This document shows positions 16,370 to 23,335 of a DNA stretch of 54,711 nucleotides, one piece after another (position 1 is the first letter of the stretch; every line of letters starts with the position of its first letter). The DNA comes from a virus: the IMG/VR virus record IMGVR_UViG_3300030119_000989, positions 1-54,711 of that record. One strand, 5' to 3'. The notes below the pieces were generated by a model. That model was not told the origin of the DNA. It was given only the letters and a program-made list of their open reading frames with translations, and searched no databases. Both the position numbers and the translations under genes were made by a program.

Positions 16370-17843
16370 TGCTGTGAATTCCTTCGAACTGCTCGGCCCT
16401 GAGTTCACCGTCAGTCGCTTCGGCTGTCAGCACCACAATCTTGTGGTGACGTGCAAGGTCGGCGACATGGGCGCGGTTATGCGGATCCAAGCCTTCCCAG
16501 AAGTTCTGCGGTAGGATCAAAATGCCGTGTTCGCCAACAATGGGTGCAGCAACATCAAATGCTTTGGTCCAACGCTCGCCCTCGGAGAGGTCGCCAAACA
16601 GTGTTTCGCCCCGTGCGTGATGATTGGTGCAAAGGCGACCATCTCTGACGAAAAGCTGATCGTTTTCAATCGCATTGCTCAGAACGTTGTCGATAAGTTT
16701 GGCAGAGTCGCGGAGACGTGATGCGGTGACGGCTGCTTTATTGGCCTGATCGCGTGCATCCTTGGCTTCACGAAGTTTTGCCATTGCATTGCGGATGAGA
16801 GCGCCCTGTTCAAGAGCGTTGCTCGCATCGTCCATGGCCTGTTGTGCGGCTTCAAGTTCATCAGGTGACGGAGCTTTGGTTGCAGTGCCTTCGAGAACCG
16901 CTTCATACATGGCGACTGCTTCGGTGTATTCCTCGGCGGCACGAAGTGATGATCGTGCCGACTGGAGTTTCAGGTCAATACGTTCCTGTGCGGATTTGGC
17001 TTCCGCCAACTGTCTTTCAAGATTGTTGACCGTTGCAGTTGCAGACGCGAGATTGTTTTCAGACGACTTAACATCTGCGATCGCCTGATCAACTGTTGGA
17101 CCTGTGTAATTCGCTTTGACCTGGTCCAACTTTTCACGTGCTTCAGCCAGTTGATTAGCTGATCGCTCGGAGGCTTCTTGGCGTTCTTGCAGCACTCGCA
17201 GGTTGCCGGACGCGATAGTGGAAGCGTTGCGGAGTTTCTGTTCATCACACTCGCCTGACATGTCCACACCGCTGGCTGCTTCCTCGTGGGCTTTGGCTTG
17301 GCCTTCACGGAGATTCGCTTCATCCTCTTTACCACGTGCCGCCTGTTCCAAATCCCGCTTTGCTTTGGACGCCACATCGAGCATGTCTTTGCCTGCCCAT
17401 GTAGCGGCAGAAACATAGTCGGCCATCTCGTTGCCGATCACATCAGCAAACGCCTTGGCAGTGGGTTCCACGCCAGTGATGCTGATCAAAGCCTTGATGC
17501 GTTGACGATCCGCAGCCACGGGGTCTTTGAGCGGAGGCTTAACCAGGTCGGCGATGTTGAGTTTGCCTTCAATGCTGGACACTTCAACCTCACCGGCGCG
17601 TGTGGTTTTTGCCCCCACATGGATCATCGCACCGAATCCATTGACTCGACCAGCAGATGGTGCGTCGTCACGTGTGCTGAGCTTGCCGTTGCCAGACACA
17701 AGTGCCTGTGCCGAGCTAAGTGCGGTGGACTTGCCAAGACCATTACGTCCCCGCAGGACGACGACGCCGCCATCTGGTGGGCATTTGATGTCTAATTGTT
17801 CAATTGGCCCGATGTTTTCAATATTTACGTTTTGCTGAATCAT
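16359..17843 (-). CDS. Rad50/SbcC/SMC-like ATPase
   Basis: A 494-residue protein with an ABC-type head and coiled coil. Walker A is RGRNGLGKST (about residues 32-41) after the N-terminal strand VNIENIGPIEQLDI. The middle (about 150-400) is Ala/Glu/Lys-rich coiled coil. An ABC-signature-like LSEGERWTKAFDVAAPI and a hydrophobic strand GILILPQNF near residue 455 follow. It lacks a clear zinc hook (Cys-x-x-Cys). Next to YqaJ and RecT, it probably assists processing of DNA ends. Confidence 0.8.
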   Translation of the reverse strand: MIQQNVNIENIGPIEQLDIKCPPDGGVVVLRGRNGLGKSTALSSAQALVSGNGKLSTRDDAPSAGRVNGFGAMIHVGAKTTRAGEVEVSSIEGKLNIADLVKPPLKDPVAADRQRIKALISITGVEPTAKAFADVIGNEMADYVSAATWAGKDMLDVASKAKRDLEQAARGKEDEANLREGQAKAHEEAASGVDMSGECDEQKLRNASTIASGNLRVLQERQEASERSANQLAEAREKLDQVKANYTGPTVDQAIADVKSSENNLASATATVNNLERQLAEAKSAQERIDLKLQSARSSLRAAEEYTEAVAMYEAVLEGTATKAPSPDELEAAQQAMDDASNALEQGALIRNAMAKLREAKDARDQANKAAVTASRLRDSAKLIDNVLSNAIENDQLFVRDGRLCTNHHARGETLFGDLSEGERWTKAFDVAAPIVGEHGILILPQNFWEGLDPHNRAHVADLARHHKIVVLTAEATDGELRAEQFEGIHSNAH

Positions 17844-18061
17844 GATTTGCTCCCGTGTGTTTTAAGTAGGTCGTATTCCCGTTGTGCGGTTTCAAGGCTT
17901 GCTTCGAGTTGGTTGATCTTTTCGCGGAGTCGCATTTCCTCGCCGTAGTTTTCATCAAGGATGTTGGCGATGGTTTCAATTAGCACATCCGGCCTACATC
18001 GTGCCGACTTGACCTTGATGGCCACCTGTACAGCCTTGGGCATCTTTGCAGTCTGAATCAC
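17840..18061 (-). CDS. Small coiled-coil protein
   Basis: A 73-residue protein with a C-terminal coiled coil (GEEMRLREKINQLEASLETA). Overlaps the ATPase start by ATGA, so it may be its partner. No family recognised. Confidence 0.55.
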   Translation of the reverse strand: MIQTAKMPKAVQVAIKVKSARCRPDVLIETIANILDENYGEEMRLREKINQLEASLETAQREYDLLKTHGSKS

Positions 18062-18372
18062 AACTTCACCTCCCCGTTGTTCGGACTGTCATTCCAGGCA
18101 TAGATCAGCGTGCCAATGATCAGTAGCAGTGATGTCACGAAGACGGCCCCGCGAATACTGCCGGTGATCCAGCAGAGAAATCCAAACACCGCGATAGCCA
18201 TAGCCATGACGCCAAGGGTGATGGAGATCAGCGATCCAGTCACACAATCATTCCCCTCGTACCCTTTGACGAGCGGACACCCCTGCTCATCAGTCTCAGA
18301 CATCATGGCTGCAAACCGTGCGTCGTCGCTGATGTAGACGGTGTCTTTGTTGCTCGACACTGTGCGTTTCAT
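18058..18372 (-). CDS. Small membrane protein
   Basis: A 104-residue protein with two predicted transmembrane helices (SLISITLGVMAMAIAVFGFL and AVFVTSLLLIIGTLIYA) after a 45-residue polar N-terminus. Overlaps both neighbours by ATGA. It could be an exclusion or holin-like protein, but its early-operon position argues against lysis. Unknown. Confidence 0.6.
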   Translation of the reverse strand: MKRTVSSNKDTVYISDDARFAAMMSETDEQGCPLVKGYEGNDCVTGSLISITLGVMAMAIAVFGFLCWITGSIRGAVFVTSLLLIIGTLIYAWNDSPNNGEVKL

Positions 18373-18557
18373 GCTGTACCACCTTCCAGCTTGGGACTCA
18401 CCAACCTTGCGTCTCTGATCTCCGAGCGATCAACTCGAATGTTTTCAGGTGCCTGCACACCAACAAGTGCTTTACCGTCTTTGATTGCGGTGATCCGCAC
18501 GATGATGTCGTCGCCAATGATGATGTCCTGTCCGACTTTTCTGGCTAATACAAGCAT
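18369..18557 (-). CDS. csrA: CsrA/RsmA-family RNA-binding regulator
   Basis: A 62-residue protein, full length for CsrA, which binds GGA motifs in mRNA leaders and blocks or alters translation. The family pattern is complete: MLVLARKVGQDIIIGDDIIV, RITAIKDGKALVGVQAPENI, then the RNA-contact Arg/Glu region VDRSEI. The ATG at 18557 has AAAGGA upstream; the longer open frame is only read-through of the adjacent RNA. The 3' end of the tmRNA-like RNA lies 21 bases before this ATG, so both probably share one transcript. A phage copy could redirect host carbon storage or motility control. Confidence 0.9.
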   Translation of the reverse strand: MLVLARKVGQDIIIGDDIIVRITAIKDGKALVGVQAPENIRVDRSEIRDARLVSPKLEGGTA

Positions 18558-18578
18558 GGTTTGATTCCTTTCAGTTAA

Positions 18579-18664
18579 TGGAGCCGGTGGGAATCGAACC
18601 CACGTTTCCAACCAGCTACCGCATGCGGTCTTTGCTGGCGGTCGAAACCAACACGTTCGGCCCC
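18579..18664 (-). ncRNA. Minimal tmRNA-like RNA (tRNA-like domain only)
   Basis: An 86-nt sequence folds like the tRNA-like domain of tmRNA. The acceptor stem GGGGCCG/CGGCUCC has 7 bp, with the G-U wobble at the third pair that AlaRS recognises, and discriminator A. The T-arm is GUGGG, UUCGAUU, CCCAC. The 5' part continues GGUUUCGAC, the tmRNA D-region signature. In place of an anticodon arm or a messenger segment there is only a closed helix (CCGCCAGC with GCUGGUUGG, one bulge, capped by ACCGC/GCGGU). No tag reading frame and no anticodon are present, and CCA is not encoded. It lies eight bases after one gene and 21 before csrA. A tmRNA relic is an alternative. Confidence 0.6.
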
Positions 18665-18672
18665 GCGTTCAA

Positions 18673-19272
18673 TCAAATAGCGTTGGCCATCCGTGGCCCT
18701 TGAAGCGTCAATGCCTTACGCCGTTGTGTTTTGTTATGTGCGATTTCTGTGGCAATCTGTACAACCTGGTCAACAGCACCGTTGATCTCGGTTCGCAGTC
18801 GCATGGCTATCGCTTGCTCGCTCGAACTGATTTCACCATCTTCGACCGCATCAACGATGTGACGCACAGTGCGGTTGACTGCATCAAGTAATCGCATGGC
18901 CGCTTCACGCTCGTCTTTGGCGTCAACAATGCCGTTGCCATCCAGATCGGTTTCAATTTTTCGCTTAGGCAATACAGTGACAGCCCAACCATTGAGGAGC
19001 GTCTGAATCACCGGTAACTGCAAATCAGATGGCAGGCGGTCAATGATGTACCAGAGTGTGCTGAACATCTGATCCTCTGGCGTTGGCGTTTCGTCACTGA
19101 GCATCCTGGCCACGGTTGAACGGCTTACGCCCGGCTCGGTGTAAAGCTGCTTTGCAGGCAGGTTGCCAGACTCAACGGCGTCACGGACCTGGGCGTGGAT
19201 CGCTGCCAGAATCCGACTGGCTTTGTCACCGGCGTGATGGTTTGTGTGTCGTGTGTCATTCATGGTCATCAT
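18673..19272 (-). CDS. HTH regulator with an EF-hand/dockerin-like loop
   Basis: A 199-residue protein. Residues 17-60 contain a helix-turn-helix (GNLPAKQLYTEPGVSRSTVA) like phage CII/CP76 regulators. Residues 109-120 read DLDGNGIVDAKD, an exact dockerin/EF-hand calcium-loop pattern, followed by a helix. The C-terminal half is helical (LLDAVNRTVRHIVDAVEDGE). By position it could be a CII-like activator or lysogeny regulator. Several Met codons compete for the start between 19263 and 19272. Calcium binding is suggested by the motif only. Confidence 0.65.
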   Translation of the reverse strand: MMTMNDTRHTNHHAGDKASRILAAIHAQVRDAVESGNLPAKQLYTEPGVSRSTVARMLSDETPTPEDQMFSTLWYIIDRLPSDLQLPVIQTLLNGWAVTVLPKRKIETDLDGNGIVDAKDEREAAMRLLDAVNRTVRHIVDAVEDGEISSSEQAIAMRLRTEINGAVDQVVQIATEIAHNKTQRRKALTLQGPRMANAI

Positions 19273-19305
19273 CCGTGGGTTAGAGTGTTTGGTATGAAAA
19301 ATGGA

Positions 19306-19605
19306 TTACATCGAAATAGCGTTGTGCCGGAGCATCCAGCGAACCTTTTTGTGATTGGTGCAGATTTGCAGGTGTTTAGGCTTGCCGTTGTTGCTGGATC
19401 GCAAGTCAGCCACTGCCTTATCAACCTGCCTGCGAATCTGGCGAGTCACTTTGCGTGGCTTTGGATTGGATTCAAAAGACCGGCTGTCGGAGAACCAGAC
19501 CTTAGGATGCTTGCGAATGGATAAGCGAAATCGCCGTCCTTGATTCGCCATCTCGGCAAACATCTGAAAGAACTGCAATGATTTTTTCTGTTTTTCCATG
19601 TTCAT
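19306..19605 (-). CDS. Small basic protein
   Basis: A 99-residue, very basic protein (RRFRLSIRKHPKVWF, KPRKVTRQIRRQVDKAVADL). Likely nucleic-acid binding, perhaps an antiterminator, since it is the first gene after two terminator hairpins; that idea comes from position only. No family recognised. Confidence 0.5.
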   Translation of the reverse strand: MNMEKQKKSLQFFQMFAEMANQGRRFRLSIRKHPKVWFSDSRSFESNPKPRKVTRQIRRQVDKAVADLRSSNNGKPKHLQICTNHKKVRWMLRHNAISM

Positions 19606-19625
19606 GCTCGCTACGGTTTGAAGTT

Positions 19626-19672
19626 AAAAAATTCAGGTCGGACGCAGTAGGTTTAGGGGTTCGCCCGACCTG
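19626..19672 (-). terminator. Rho-independent terminator (second of two)
   Basis: On the minus strand, CAGGTCGG (19672-19665) pairs with CCGACCTG (19641-19634) and is followed by AATTTTTTAAC. This is a standard hairpin plus T-run. Confidence 0.75.
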
Positions 19673-19685
19673 CGGAGGGGGTTTG

Positions 19686-19729
19686 GAAAACACCGGCACG
19701 GCTCGTTAGAACACGCACAGCCGTACCGG
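19686..19729 (-). terminator. Hairpin terminator/attenuator (first of two)
   Basis: An 11-bp stem with one mismatch, CCGGTACGGCT (19729-19719) with AGCCGTGCCGG (19703-19693), then TGTTTT on the minus strand. Lies directly after the Cro-position gene, before a second terminator. Confidence 0.6.
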
Positions 19730-19739
19730 CGAAGGTAAT

Positions 19740-19970
19740 TCATGTTGGTTGGGTAGCGGAAGGCATGGGGGCGGCAGTGACGCCAACCCCCTGCCCTTCC
19801 GGGGCCTGTGTAGCGACGGGGCCGAGTTGGCCACCCATCGCGTGGAATGTCTGAATGATGCGGACAAGAGTTCGTCCGGCCTGCTTGTCATCGACTTGGC
19901 GTTGATAATGCTCAACGATCGCAATCGCGGGCTTGTCAGTCAGTCGAATGGCGTCAAGATTGTTCGTCAT
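19740..19970 (-). CDS. Small protein in the Cro position
   Basis: A 76-residue protein, the first gene of the leftward early operon, divergent from the repressor. It has a good AGGAG site. Sequence MTNNLDAIRLTDKPAIAIVE, then a helix QVDDKQAGRTLVRIIQTFHA and a Pro/Ala-rich tail. There is no clear helix-turn-helix, so it is Cro-like by location only. Confidence 0.55.
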   Translation of the reverse strand: MTNNLDAIRLTDKPAIAIVEHYQRQVDDKQAGRTLVRIIQTFHAMGGQLGPVATQAPEGQGVGVTAAPMPSATQPT

Positions 19971-19995
19971 TGGATTGGCTCCTGTGTTGATGTAA

Positions 19996-20024
19996 AGTTT
20001 ATGTCAAGTTTCTTGCTATTTCAA
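19996..20024 (-). promoter_or_regulatory. Predicted leftward early promoter
   Basis: On the minus strand TTGAAA (20024-20019), a 17-bp spacer and TAAACT (20001-19996) form a sigma-70-type promoter reading toward the Cro-position gene. A TTGACA also occurs in the spacer. Confidence 0.45.
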
Positions 20025-20025
20025 T

Positions 20026-20057
20026 ACATTTTGACAGAAAATGTGAAATTTTAATAC
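20026..20057 (+). promoter_or_regulatory. Repressor promoter with overlapping operator
   Basis: A perfect 7-bp inverted repeat, ACATTTT-GACAG-AAAATGT (20026-20044), contains TTGACA (20031-20036) in its centre; TAATAC lies 15 bp on. This fits a repressor promoter whose -35 box is covered by an operator. Binding by the repressor is inferred. Confidence 0.45.
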
Positions 20058-20102
20058 CTATTCTTTGCTTACAAATGCATAAAACTTGTCTAAAATCATA
20101 CA

Positions 20103-20753
20103 ATGCATGAACTTGGTGAAATAATTAAAAAGGCTCGCACGAACCTTGGAATGAGCCAAGAAAAGCTTGCAAGTGAAGCCAGCGTTTCTCGTGTCAGTAT
20201 TCAGAGCATTGAAACTGGCAAGACTGGAACGCCTCATGCAGCAACACTGATCGCCATCGCCCGTGCTCTAGGCTTCAACACATGGGGTGAGGTCATTGCG
20301 TCAGTCACGCAACCACCCGCCCCCAACGGTCATCACGGGCAAATTCCAATCCTGTCTCAAATTCCGGCAAGCTGGGGGAGCGATTTTGAAGTGAACGGTG
20401 CGTACAACTATGAAGAAGCTTTAAGCTATCTGCCAATGCTTCCAGGCGTTGAAGATATTCGTGCATTTGGACTGGTTGTAACGGGCGATTCGATGATGCC
20501 GCGTTACCAGGAAGGTGAAGTGGTTGTCTGCTCCCCTTCTGAATGGCACAACCAAGGATTCGAAGATGGCCGACGTTACGCAATTCGTTTTACAGAAGAT
20601 TCAGGTGGTGGCACTACCATCAAGCGCGTGCACCGCGTGGATGATGATCACATCGACCTGATTCCCGAGAATGACCGTCACCCCACCAGGCGAGTTAAAG
20701 ACGCTGATGTTGTCTTGGCCGCTGTTGTTGTGGGTCGGTATGTGAAGGAATGA
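20103..20753 (+). CDS. CI-like repressor, XRE HTH plus S24 peptidase
   Basis: A 216-residue lysogeny repressor. Residues 5-60 form an XRE helix-turn-helix (GMSQEKLASEASVSRVSIQS). The C-terminal half is a LexA/S24 domain with catalytic Ser130 in TGDSMMPRYQEGEVVV and Lys174 in TTIKRVHR. This family cleaves itself when RecA is activated, so induction by DNA damage is likely, although no classical Ala-Gly site is obvious in the linker near residues 72-85. Divergent from the leftward early operon and next to an ImmA-like peptidase. Confidence 0.9.
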   Translation: MHELGEIIKKARTNLGMSQEKLASEASVSRVSIQSIETGKTGTPHAATLIAIARALGFNTWGEVIASVTQPPAPNGHHGQIPILSQIPASWGSDFEVNGAYNYEEALSYLPMLPGVEDIRAFGLVVTGDSMMPRYQEGEVVVCSPSEWHNQGFEDGRRYAIRFTEDSGGGTTIKRVHRVDDDHIDLIPENDRHPTRRVKDADVVLAAVVVGRYVKE

Positions 20754-20777
20754 TTTAACTGCTTTAAAGGGGGGAAA

Positions 20778-21575
20778 ATGCCCGCACCTAAAAAGATTTC
20801 AGAAACCATCCTATCTGCCATGAAGCAGATGCAGCCTGTCATTGAGCAACAAAAGACAAGGGACATATCCGAAGCTGACACTGTCACATTGATCAAAGAT
20901 GTGATGTCTGAGGCATTGGGATACGACAAGTATCTTGACCTGACGGGTGAGTATGCCATTCGAGGCACATATTGTGACCTTGCCGTTAAATTCGACGATA
21001 AAAGCAAAATCTCAATCATCATCGAAGTTAAAGCAATCGGTATAACGCTTGATGACAAACACATTAAACAAGCTGTTGATTACGCTGCCAACGAGGGAGT
21101 TGAATGGGTCATTCTGACCAATGCTGTTGAATGGCGCTTGTATCGTGTCGTGTTTGCCAAGCCGATTGATCACAACATTGTTCACAGATTCGATACGCTC
21201 GAACTGGACTTCAAGAAATCCGATTCTGCTGAGGCTTTGTACCCAATCTGCAAACATGCCTTCCAAAAAGGTGTTCCCGAGAAGATGCTTGACCTGCAAA
21301 AAGCAACCAGTAGATTCATGATCGCTGCACTGCTACTCAACAGCGATAACGTTCTGACTGCGATAAGAAGGGATCTCAAACGCGTTGTTGAGGTCAATGT
21401 CGACGAAGACACACTGGCTGACATCCTCAAAAATGAAGTCATTAAACGCGATGCCCTTGAAGGGAAAGATGCAACTGACGCTGCAAAATTGGTTGACAAA
21501 CGCAGTGGACGCAAACTCAGAAAGGTTGAATCCAAGCCAGCCCCAGAATCTACCCCACCCACCTCTCAACCTTAA
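20778..21575 (+). CDS. HSDR_N-type nuclease-domain protein
   Basis: A 265-residue protein resembling the N-terminal nuclease domain of type I restriction R subunits, found alone in predicted type IV restriction enzymes. The PD-(D/E)xK-like core is GYDKYLDLTGEYAIRGTYCD, then SIIIEVKAIG (Asp then Glu-x-Lys); later YAANEGVEWVILTNAVEWRL is family-typical. There is no helicase part. Transcribed with the repressor (25-base gap), hence probably expressed in the lysogen, where it could exclude other phages. Its last 26 bases overlap the convergent peptidase gene. Confidence 0.75.
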   Translation: MPAPKKISETILSAMKQMQPVIEQQKTRDISEADTVTLIKDVMSEALGYDKYLDLTGEYAIRGTYCDLAVKFDDKSKISIIIEVKAIGITLDDKHIKQAVDYAANEGVEWVILTNAVEWRLYRVVFAKPIDHNIVHRFDTLELDFKKSDSAEALYPICKHAFQKGVPEKMLDLQKATSRFMIAALLLNSDNVLTAIRRDLKRVVEVNVDEDTLADILKNEVIKRDALEGKDATDAAKLVDKRSGRKLRKVESKPAPESTPPTSQP

Positions 21576-21924
21576 TCACCGGGATAGGCGGCAGTTTCGG
21601 CCCCATCTCTTTGACCTCCAACAACTCAATCGCACTCTCACCCCCCTTGCGAACCCATGTGCTCATGAACTGTAAACACACAGCAGCAAACCTGTCACAC
21701 TGCTGTTCCTCGTCCGATTCAAGCTTGCCGAAGTGATGACACCAGGCGTGCCAATACTCGTGAAGCACAATCTCAAGCCATCGCCTACGGCTGGCCTGAT
21801 CACTGATGTAAATCTCCCGATCGTCGAAGTTGATTAGGCCATCCACTGATTGGCCCGTCTCAGGATGTTTCAGATTTTTTACAACCAATACACGATACGA
21901 AAATGGACCGGCAAATAATTCCAC
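21550..21924 (-). CDS. ImmA/IrrE-like zinc peptidase
   Basis: About 124 residues. The active site is IVLHEYWHAWCHHF (HExxH) followed by an acidic helix, SDEEQQCDRFAAVCLQF, that could give the third ligand. Such small HExxH proteins beside phage repressors (ImmA type) cut the repressor to trigger induction. I start at GTG 21924, behind AGGAG and GGGA runs; the frame is open to 21975. The function is by analogy and position. Confidence 0.65.
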   Translation of the reverse strand: MELFAGPFSYRVLVVKNLKHPETGQSVDGLINFDDREIYISDQASRRRWLEIVLHEYWHAWCHHFGKLESDEEQQCDRFAAVCLQFMSTWVRKGGESAIELLEVKEMGPKLPPIPVIKVERWVG

Positions 21925-22476
21925 GTCCCCGAACTCCCTTCTCCTGGGCCCCCATTGCCACATCAACACGGGCACTAAAATTACCCTAACAACAGTTTCA
22001 TGATTTGAGACGGCTTGTCAAGATTTTTTGATCGCAGTTATGAAATATGACACGACCGGGACAGGCTTATCAATCTGCATGACGCGCAAATTTGAACAAA
22101 TTCAGATTTCGGAGCCCAATTTCGTCGCATCACACCTCAGTCCAACCGAATCGTGACGCAGCAAGGCCATGATATTGACCTGGTCGGATGGCTTTTTCCC
22201 ATTCTATATAGATGCACTGCTGAATCCCGAAAATCGCCCCTGGTTCGACTGTGCGGCGTTCCAGCAAAATGCGACTAACGTCCCGTCCTGTAAACCCGGC
22301 TCAAACAGGCGGCAAATGGGCTGGCAAAGCGGGCAAGTCGAGCGTGCCGGCAGATTGTCACCGCAAATCTCAGAATTCGGTCGTCGAAAATCGAGCCTGA
22401 TTTTCCCCCTCTCCCTGCACCCTCTCCCCCCGAAAGATGAGAGAAGAAAGAGAGAAAGATAGAAGACGTCATAGGG

Positions 22477-22536
22477 ACCTTTAAACCCACCTTTGGAACG
22501 ACCTTTGAGAGCACCTTTGGGAACACCTTTAAACGT
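22477..22536 (+). repeat. Five tandem 12-bp repeats (ACCTTT iterons)
   Basis: ACCTTT occurs at 22477, 22489, 22501, 22513 and 22525, exactly 12 bp apart; the other six bases of each unit vary (purine-rich). The array ends nine bases before a -35-like box. Such arrays bind multimeric activators, replication initiators or packaging proteins. On the minus strand the unit could encode a K-G repeat, but no start is suited. Confidence 0.75.
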
Positions 22537-22544
22537 GGGACATA

Positions 22545-22573
22545 TTGACGCACCTACATATAGCGCAAATATT
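22545..22573 (+). promoter_or_regulatory. Predicted late-arm promoter
   Basis: TTGACG, 17 bp, AATATT, directly downstream of the 12-bp repeats and 120 bases before the first late-arm gene. Confidence 0.4.
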
Positions 22574-22692
22574 GTCCAAGTCAGATGACGGATGATGATG
22601 ATTTTTGTTCTTGATTTTGCTGTTGATCATCTGTGGAAAAATTGGCTTTTATGTCTCGCGCGTGAGCCACATAAGGTGCATACAATCATGGG

Positions 22693-23223
22693 ATGCCAAA
22701 GACCACACGCAAACCGGGACCAGTCACTGTCAACGCTGACCGTTGGGGCATCGGAGAAGATGGCGAACCGTCGATCCGGCTGATCCCGCGCTCGGGGTCT
22801 GATCCTGACCGACGCGATGAGATCAACCAGGACTTGTCGGATCGGATCAATGAGGCGTCTGCCCAGTTGCTGCTGTGGGAGCGTCAGTTGATGCGGCTGC
22901 GTGGATCCACGTCATACGCCGATCAAATGTTGGCCATGTCGCTGACGGTGCAGCACGCCGATTTGATCGGCAAGGTGTATCAGATGGAGGAAGACCTGTT
23001 CACCGGCTTGATCGCAGCACTGCAGGAAGCCAGTGCCAATGCACCTGAGTACCCTGGGCTCTATGATGACACACCGGAGCAGAAAGACATGTTGTACGGT
23101 GAGCGGTCGAAGCTGACTTATGAACCACCAAAACAGCCGGATCTTTATCAGGATGTCCACCACCCCAAGCACATCGAATGGTTGGATCAGATAGATGATA
23201 TTGAGTATGGCGACGAATATTGA
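22693..23223 (+). CDS. Hypothetical protein, first gene of the late arm
   Basis: A 176-residue protein, function not recognised. It has a long central helix (INEASAQLLLWERQLMRLRG) and an acidic C-terminus ending DDIEYGDEY. There is no strong ribosome site. It lies behind the repeat array and just before the sigma-like factor, so a regulatory or packaging-accessory role is possible but unproven. Confidence 0.55.
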   Translation: MPKTTRKPGPVTVNADRWGIGEDGEPSIRLIPRSGSDPDRRDEINQDLSDRINEASAQLLLWERQLMRLRGSTSYADQMLAMSLTVQHADLIGKVYQMEEDLFTGLIAALQEASANAPEYPGLYDDTPEQKDMLYGERSKLTYEPPKQPDLYQDVHHPKHIEWLDQIDDIEYGDEY

Positions 23224-23335
23224 TCCCTACACCCAACATCCTGTAGACACGATGACGCATCTGCCGATATAGTGTGCATATCGATACCGACGCTGGTTAT
23301 GGGTAGGCCATCGTCCAAAGAAGCACGCCAAAATC

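Larger units (their letters stand above)
21976..22692. other. Gene-free control region before the late genes
   Basis: About 700 bases without a convincing gene; short open frames here lack ribosome sites and look like chance. It contains AATTTG-AA-CAAATT (22089-22102), a pyrimidine-rich stretch near 22400, five 12-bp repeats and a promoter-like sequence, listed separately. Confidence 0.6.

Noticed and set aside
18579-18664. An ordinary tRNA
   Set aside because: No D-stem and no seven-base anticodon loop can be formed; the internal arm is a closed helix, and the 5' signature is that of tmRNA.
22275-22553. A minus-strand gene with K-V or K-G repeats over the 12-bp array
   Set aside because: No ribosome site, unlikely composition after the repeats, and the repeat core is better explained as a DNA-level array.
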